DNA from: Flavobacteriaceae bacterium
Lineage (GTDB): Bacteria > Bacteroidota > Bacteroidia > Flavobacteriales > Flavobacteriaceae
Direction of reading: 5' to 3'
DNA: 64,000 nucleotides
Assembly: GCA_014238425.1 (NCBI GenBank)
Contig: JABABD010000040.1
Coordinates: 1-64,000 of the forward strand
Shown: positions 60,001 to 64,000 of the stretch, piece by piece
Position numbering within the stretch: position 1 is the first letter of the stretch
How the letters are laid out: the number at the start of each line of letters is the position of its first letter
Notes under the pieces: model-generated
Seen by the model: the letters and a program-made list of their open reading frames with translations, nothing else
The model's database searches: none
Told to the model about the DNA's origin: nothing
Position numbers and translations under genes: made by a program

Positions 60001-60355
60001 TGTGCTACTAAATGATGGTAAAGGTGGTTTCAATAAAATAGAATTACCAAATATTGTTCAAACTATACCAGCATTAAGTATTGATATACTTGATTATAAT
60101 AATGATGGTTATGATGATCTTATTATAGCAGGTAATATTTTTGATACAGAAGTTGAGACACCAAGGCTAGACAACCCTTATGCGCTAATTCTTCAATCTA
60201 ATCAAAAAGATGGTTATATCCCTATACTTCCAAAAGACTCGGGATTATATACAAATGGAGATGTAAAATCAGTAATATCTATTGAAAAAGAAAATAAAAC
60301 GATCCTTATATTTGGAGAAAATAATGGCCCAGTTGAAATATTTAGTACCAACTAA
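57035..60355 (+). CDS. Large surface lipoprotein with VCBS/FG-GAP repeats and ASPIC/UnbV domain
   Basis: I chose the ATG at 57035 because it opens a lipoprotein signal (MRYPFPLLIIIIPFLGC, lipidated Cys17); an earlier in-frame ATG at 56924 would overlap the previous gene and run through the terminator. The 1106-residue product carries many FG-GAP/VCBS calcium loops (EDINNDGLKDIFF, VDINQDGWMDIYI, ADLDNDGDLDLVI), an ASPIC/UnbV domain at about 505-605 (VKRVRGYLSSVDNIAHFGL) and a second run of repeats. CKDD after the signal matches the K(D/E)2 surface-export signal of Bacteroidota lipoproteins. Probably a beta-propeller binding protein partnering the SusC/D system; the ligand is unknown. Confidence 0.9.
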   Translation: MRYPFPLLIIIIPFLGCKDDTDPEKVTDSVSLEIEANTQNRILKKIPTSSSHLNFSNTITGNVNTKENLFDYDFFYNGAGVGIEDINNDGLKDIFFCGNQVPNKLFLNKGNFVFEDITESANVNTKKFWSNGVTFVDINQDGWMDIYISQGGPKSAEQRKNILLINQHNNTFKEQSSTYGLDDYGISTQSAFFDFDKDGDLDCIVMNENDYYGNDPSTFYKILEDKEILRNNSSHLYRNDNGKFKDITEQAGLLKPTFGLGLCVSDINNDNWLDIYIANDYYVPDAQYINNKNGTFTDQIKEHTNQVSFYGMGVDISDINNDNLQDVFVLDMASSDHVRSKTLMASMDEDNFKLLVDNLNLQHQYMFNSLQLNMGENKFHNISQLTKMSKTDWSWAGLMLDIDNNETKDIFVTNGYRKYALDNDVRQKILTAKRQYRGNVPINIKEEIYKNLPSEKLANKLFINQGDLKFIDESTDSGIVEPSFSNGAAYADLDNDGDLDLVINNIDEDAFLYKNMSTESELGNFLKVKCDGNLSESFAKVSIKYSGSSQFREVKRVRGYLSSVDNIAHFGLASNKTIDTVTVEWLSGKIEERYNIISNQTITFLEKDASKASKHSNKNQPIFNKNKNLLAFNHKENTYNDFAKEVLLPYKQSSLGPIISKGDVNADGKIDLYIGGASGQPGALFTQTSNGFMKNTIQAFIQDAAHEDMEAVFFDSDNDGDQDLYVTSGGNEFIEFSPLYKDRLYLNDGNGNFTKSEQSFYNSSAKSVATIDYDKDGDLDIIVGNRIVAQKYPIHTESIIYQNNNGKFKNVASLIAPELRDFGIVNKVISTDFNNDGWQDFITVGEWTHVGMFQNNNGTFTEVSKKYGLDTEKGWWLSIIETDLNKDGHKDYVVGNIGENIKFDISKDKPLRVYGEDFDNNGTHDIVLSNKYKGMFVPVRGKECSTQQMPFISEKFPTYNEFANSTLEDIYGDKIHTAYQREVNQFKSIVLLNDGKGGFNKIELPNIVQTIPALSIDILDYNNDGYDDLIIAGNIFDTEVETPRLDNPYALILQSNQKDGYIPILPKDSGLYTNGDVKSVISIEKENKTILIFGENNGPVEIFSTN

Positions 60356-60396
60356 TCATTTGCCTATACATCAAGAATTTAGTTATGAATGTTTCA

Positions 60397-60404
60397 TACA
60401 TTTG
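60397..60404 (+). promoter_or_regulatory. -7 promoter element of rlmB
   Basis: TACATTTG is an exact TAnnTTTG match, ending 5 bases before the rlmB ATG at 60410. Transcription would begin at or next to the start codon. No -33 TTG at the normal distance. Confidence 0.5.
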
Positions 60405-60409
60405 CGGTC

Positions 60410-61144
60410 ATGGAAAAAAGCACACAAATATTTGGCATAAGAGCCGTTATAGAGGCTATTAATTCTGGTAAGACGATTGATAAGGTTTTTATCCAAAAAG
60501 GTCTTAGAGGTGAATTATTTCAGGAATTGGACACCTTAATAAGGCAAAGTTCTATAAACTCTTCATACGTTCCAATAGAAAAACTTAATAGACTCACTAA
60601 AAAAAATCATCAAGGTGTCGTTGCGAACATCTCCCCTATCGATTTTCATGATCTAGATGAATTGGTGATGTCTACCATTGAATCTGGACAAACACCCTTA
60701 TTTCTATTATTAGATCAAATAAGTGATGTTCGAAATTTTGGTGCCATTATGCGTACAGCAGAATGTACAGGCGTCCACGGAATTATTATTCAAAAAAAAG
60801 GTGGAGCTCCTATTAATGGTGACACCATTAAAACCAGTGCTGGTGCTGTTTTTAATATTCCCATTTGCAAAGTTGACCATATTAAGGATGCCATGTTTCA
60901 TTTACAAGCATCTGGAATAAAAGTGATAGCAGCTACTGAAAAAACAGAAAATCATCTTTATGACGTTGATTTTAAAGAACCTTGTGCAGTTATTATGGGG
61001 TCTGAGGGGCAAGGCATCACCCCTTCTATTTTAAAACTTTGTGACGCTAAGGCCAAACTCCCTATTCAAGGAACTATAAAATCCTTGAATGTATCTGTAG
61101 CTTGTGGCGCTTTTCTATATGAGGTTGTAAGACAACGTATTTAA
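60410..61144 (+). CDS. rlmB: 23S rRNA (guanosine-2'-O)-methyltransferase RlmB, TrmH family
   Basis: A SPOUT-class methyltransferase that modifies G2251 of 23S rRNA in E. coli. The L30e-like substrate-binding domain is at about residues 5-75 (QIFGIRAVIEAINSGKTIDK), and the trefoil-knot SAM site has DQISDVRNFGAIMRTAECTG, IMGSEGQGI and SLNVSVACGAFLYEVV. I chose the ATG at 60410 (MEKSTQIFG, 244 aa) over one at 60389, since the latter lies upstream of the -7 element. Its stop overlaps that of the rhomboid gene in TTAA (61141-61144). Confidence 0.93.
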   Translation: MEKSTQIFGIRAVIEAINSGKTIDKVFIQKGLRGELFQELDTLIRQSSINSSYVPIEKLNRLTKKNHQGVVANISPIDFHDLDELVMSTIESGQTPLFLLLDQISDVRNFGAIMRTAECTGVHGIIIQKKGGAPINGDTIKTSAGAVFNIPICKVDHIKDAMFHLQASGIKVIAATEKTENHLYDVDFKEPCAVIMGSEGQGITPSILKLCDAKAKLPIQGTIKSLNVSVACGAFLYEVVRQRI

Positions 61145-61863
61145 TCCTTGTGTTCTTTAAAATGATATTTGATATCTAGTTCATCATCTGGATCTTCATC
61201 AATACGTTCAATAAAATTACCATGTTCATCAAAATGTTTCATGAAATCATCCTCTTCTTCATCATAATGTTCTTCTTCCCAAATGTATTTCCTAGGCTTG
61301 GCAATTTCTTTTCTAAAAACAATAGCGAACAATAATCCAGTAATCATTCCACTTAAATGACCTTCCCAAGAAATTCCTTCTTTAATAGGTAAAGTTCCCC
61401 AAATCATACTTCCATAAAGAAACACTACAATTAAAGACAATGCTATCAATCTATAATGCTTAGCGAAGATGCCCTTAAAAAAGGTAAAGCTGACCAATAC
61501 ATATATCAACCCACTAGCGCCAATATGATTTGCTGGCCTACCAATAACCCATGTTAATAATCCTGATAACAATATTCCAAAAATAATTACTTTCCAGGCT
61601 ATCTTTCTATAGAAATAAAATAAGGCAACAGATAACACAAATAAAGGAATTGTATTGCTATATAAATGATCAATTCCGCTATGTATAAATGGGCTGAAAA
61701 AAATCCCTCGCAATCCTTTAAGAGTTCCTGGGTGAACACCATAAGAATTAAATGCTACACCAAAACGTATTTCAAACCAGAATACAAGCCAAATACTTAA
61801 TACAAAAGCAATAGGGTAAGCTAATACGCCGGTTGAAAACTTAAACTGATGTTGATCGCTCAT
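61141..61863 (-). CDS. Rhomboid-family intramembrane serine protease
   Basis: The 240-residue product has six or so membrane segments and the rhomboid catalytic pair: GASG with Ser117 and His169 in WEGHLSGMITG. HSGIDHLYSN provides the conserved histidine/asparagine loop. The C-terminal 50 residues are cytoplasmic and strikingly acidic (EEEHYDEEEDDFMKHFDEHG). Substrates are unknown. It converges with rlmB with 4 shared bases and is divergent from rarA. Confidence 0.93.
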   Translation of the reverse strand: MSDQHQFKFSTGVLAYPIAFVLSIWLVFWFEIRFGVAFNSYGVHPGTLKGLRGIFFSPFIHSGIDHLYSNTIPLFVLSVALFYFYRKIAWKVIIFGILLSGLLTWVIGRPANHIGASGLIYVLVSFTFFKGIFAKHYRLIALSLIVVFLYGSMIWGTLPIKEGISWEGHLSGMITGLLFAIVFRKEIAKPRKYIWEEEHYDEEEDDFMKHFDEHGNFIERIDEDPDDELDIKYHFKEHKD

Positions 61864-61937
61864 TCGTTAAATTTAAATATTATACCGCAAAAAAGTGTCC
61901 ATTTAATGTTTTAGTGAAATATTGTCACAACCTTTCG

Positions 61938-61945
61938 TAATTTTG
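61938..61945 (+). promoter_or_regulatory. -7 promoter element of rarA
   Basis: TAATTTTG matches TAnnTTTG and ends 4 bases before the rarA ATG at 61950, which points to a transcript with little or no leader. Confidence 0.5.
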
Positions 61946-61949
61946 CATT

Positions 61950-63227
61950 ATGAATGCACCTTTAGCAGAACGTTTACGTCCTAGAACTTTAGACGATTAC
62001 ATCAGCCAAAAACATCTAGTTGGAGTTTCCGGTTCTTTGACGCAACATATAAAGCAAGGACTTATTCCATCCATGATACTTTGGGGCCCTCCAGGCATTG
62101 GAAAAACCACTTTAGCTAATATTATTGCTGAAGCATCTAAGCGTCCTTTTTATACGTTAAGTGCTATCAATTCTGGCGTGAAGGATGTTCGTGACGTTAT
62201 AGACAAAGCAAAACAAAGTGGCGGTTTATTTACAACAAAGAACCCTATTTTATTCATAGATGAAATTCATAGATTTAGTAAATCTCAACAAGATTCTTTA
62301 TTGCAAGCGGTTGAAAAAGGCTGGGTAACACTTATAGGTGCTACAACCGAAAATCCAAGTTTTGAAGTTATTCCTGCATTATTATCGCGCTGTCAGGTTT
62401 ATATTTTGAATTCATTTGATAAAAACGATTTAGAGACTCTTTTAAAACGTGCTATAAAAGAAGATGAGCATATTTCTAAGAAAAGCATAAAACTAAAGGA
62501 GACAGATGCATTATTGCGCTTATCTGGAGGAGATGCTCGTAAATTGCTTAATATTTTTGAATTAATTGTTAATTCTGAAAATGGAAAGACTATAACTATA
62601 ACCAATGAAAGCGTTTTAAAGAAAGTACAAAGCAATACGGTTCGTTATGACAAAACTGGTGAGCAGCATTATGATATTATCTCTGCTTTTATAAAATCTA
62701 TAAGAGGTAGCGATCCCAATGCTGCAGTTTATTGGTTAGCAAGAATGGTTGAAGGTGGCGAAGACGTTAAATTTATTGCACGTCGCATGCTTATTTTAGC
62801 AAGTGAAGATATTGGAAATGCAAATCCTACGGCATTAGTGATCGCTAACAATACGTTTCAAGCGGTATCTGCCATAGGATATCCAGAATCCAGAATCATT
62901 TTAAGTCAATGTGCTACTTATTTAGCAAGTTCTCCCAAAAGCAATGCTGCTTATGAGGCCATTGGCAAAGCACAACAATTAGTTAAGGAAACTGGCGATC
63001 TATCGGTACCCTTGTCCATAAGAAATGCTCCAACCAAACTCATGAAGGAACTAGGCTATGGAGACAATTACAAATATGCTCATAACTACGAGCAGAATTT
63101 TACCGAGCATGAATTCTTGCCGGATGACATCAAGCATACCAAATTATATAACCCAGGAAATAATGCTCGTGAAAATGCTCAAAGAGACTTCTTAAAAAAA
63201 CGTTGGAAGGATAAATATGGATATTAA
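61950..63227 (+). CDS. rarA: Replication-associated recombination protein RarA (MgsA)
   Basis: This AAA+ ATPase of the clamp-loader type acts at stalled replication forks. [20 protein letters not shown] at the start, Walker A GPPGIGKT (46-53), Walker B LFIDEIH (101-107), sensor 1 [11 protein letters not shown] and the C-terminal tetramerisation part ([29 protein letters not shown]) are all present. It has 425 residues. The stop overlaps that of the next, convergent gene in TTAA (63224-63227). Confidence 0.96.
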   Translation: MNAPLAERLRPRTLDDYISQKHLVGVSGSLTQHIKQGLIPSMILWGPPGIGKTTLANIIAEASKRPFYTLSAINSGVKDVRDVIDKAKQSGGLFTTKNPILFIDEIHRFSKSQQDSLLQAVEKGWVTLIGATTENPSFEVIPALLSRCQVYILNSFDKNDLETLLKRAIKEDEHISKKSIKLKETDALLRLSGGDARKLLNIFELIVNSENGKTITITNESVLKKVQSNTVRYDKTGEQHYDIISAFIKSIRGSDPNAAVYWLARMVEGGEDVKFIARRMLILASEDIGNANPTALVIANNTFQAVSAIGYPESRIILSQCATYLASSPKSNAAYEAIGKAQQLVKETGDLSVPLSIRNAPTKLMKELGYGDNYKYAHNYEQNFTEHEFLPDDIKHTKLYNPGNNARENAQRDFLKKRWKDKYGY

Positions 63228-64000
63228 AACTTAATATCAAGACCTTTGACTAATAGATCTTTACCTCTAACTTCTGAGATTACCCAAACGCCATCTAGTT
63301 GATGAATAATAGCATCTTTTCCTAACACAATATAGACCTCTTTTATACCAGAGCTTGCAATCTTATAGATTACTTTGGGTGTACTATCTACAATCTGAAA
63401 TCCACCGTCAATAGCCTGAGCATATAGTATATTAGTGCTTTTCTTAACTTCCTTTAAAGGTCGTTCTACTTTAACAGTTTTAGGTTTTGCGATTTTTGGT
63501 TGTTTTGGTTTTGGCTGAGGTTTAGTAGGAATTGGTTCAGGACTTTTAGATTCGGATTGAGGGCTTTTTGATTCAGCCATAACAACTCCCGAATTAGCCC
63601 TGCTATATGCATAATTAGCTGTCTGAAAAGATTTAAATGCATCACGAAGTGCCAAATTATAAGCCGTCTTGAATTCCTTTTTTCGAGATTCGCCAATATC
63701 GGTTTTATAAACAATGGTATTGTTGCAGTCTTTTAGTTCTACTCCAAGTTTTGTAGTAAGTAAACCTCTTCCTTTACTTACGTTTGCTCTTAGCGCTAGA
63801 CAATTATTGTTTTGTAAATCTCGAGGGAATGCTTCATCTCCCATAAAAGCGGTAAACCCATGCTTATTAAATAAAAATTTCGTCAACGAATTCAATTGAA
63901 ATTTATCTGCTTCATTCAAGAAATCATACTTAGTTGGCACTATTATATATTTATAGTCATTAAGGCTTTTTTGTGAATATGCCTTATTAAAACCCAAACT
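63224..64000 (-). CDS. Secreted protein of unknown function (5' end outside window)
   Basis: The frame is open through the right edge, so the start is missing: the visible N-terminus GFNKAYSQKSLNDYKYIIVP looks like the end of a signal peptide with cleavage after YSQ. About 120 residues of alpha/beta sequence follow (IVPTKYDFLNEADKFQLNSL), then a Pro/Lys/Ser-rich linker (SKSPEPIPTKPQPKPKQPKI) and a small beta-rich C-terminal part (GIKEVYIVLGKDAIIHQLDG). I do not recognise the family. The linker suggests two separate domains, perhaps spanning part of the periplasm. Confidence 0.75.
   Translation of the reverse strand, partial: SLGFNKAYSQKSLNDYKYIIVPTKYDFLNEADKFQLNSLTKFLFNKHGFTAFMGDEAFPRDLQNNNCLALRANVSKGRGLLTTKLGVELKDCNNTIVYKTDIGESRKKEFKTAYNLALRDAFKSFQTANYAYSRANSGVVMAESKSPQSESKSPEPIPTKPQPKPKQPKIAKPKTVKVERPLKEVKKSTNILYAQAIDGGFQIVDSTPKVIYKIASSGIKEVYIVLGKDAIIHQLDGVWVISEVRGKDLLVKGLDIKF

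Overview
The window is chromosomal DNA from a member of the phylum Bacteroidota, almost certainly a marine-type flavobacterium. The signs are low G+C, -7 promoter elements of the TAnnTTTG type, near absence of strong Shine-Dalgarno sequences, an FtsZ with a very long C-terminal extension, a SusC/SusD pair, a type IX secretion style sorting domain, and a long head-to-tail ribosomal gene cluster. I see no phage, IS element, CRISPR array or other clear accessory island. Most of the window is core genome.

Layout. Positions 1-3094 (minus strand) hold two adjacent secreted LamG proteins: one partial with tandem Ig-like modules, one with a tyrosine-rich C-terminal sorting-like domain. A tRNA-Arg(TCG) follows at 3293-3366, then a YqeY-like gene. 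Positions 3918-19347 are the division and cell wall (dcw) cluster, read right to left: mraZ-rsmH-ftsL-ftsI-murE-mraY-murD-ftsW-murG-murC-ftsQ-ftsA-ftsZ. It is preceded by a clear array of MraZ-box-like repeats and closed by a terminator behind ftsZ. murF and ddl are not in the cluster. Positions 19564-25241 carry an alpha/beta hydrolase, engB, an RhlE-type helicase, an AraC regulator with a serine hydrolase, and a DDAH-type amidinohydrolase. Positions 25303-29300 (minus) hold citrate synthase, enolase and carA. Positions 29403-31727 hold three tandem paralogues of an unrecognised secreted family, enclosed by terminators.

Positions 31829-48911 (minus) are one continuous ribosomal/transcription/translation superoperon, read right to left from a textbook promoter at 48956-48986: rpsL, rpsG, fusA, rpsJ, the S10 genes, the spc genes with secY, infA and rpmJ, and the alpha genes ending in rpoA and rplQ. 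Two intergenic stretches inside it look like regulatory RNA: an intrinsic-terminator-like hairpin between rpsJ and rplC, and a folded leader before rpsD. fusA appears to begin at a CTG codon.

Positions 49091-60355 (plus) encode an outer-membrane and nutrient-uptake block: an Omp85/TamA-like barrel protein, SusC, SusD, a small lipoprotein, and a large VCBS/FG-GAP plus ASPIC lipoprotein likely to be surface exposed. The window closes with rlmB, a rhomboid protease, rarA and a truncated secreted protein. Three of the four convergent gene pairs in the window end inside one shared TTAA, so their stop codons overlap and no terminator fits between them.

All calls rest on reading the sequence and on knowledge of the protein families. 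No database search or folding program was run.
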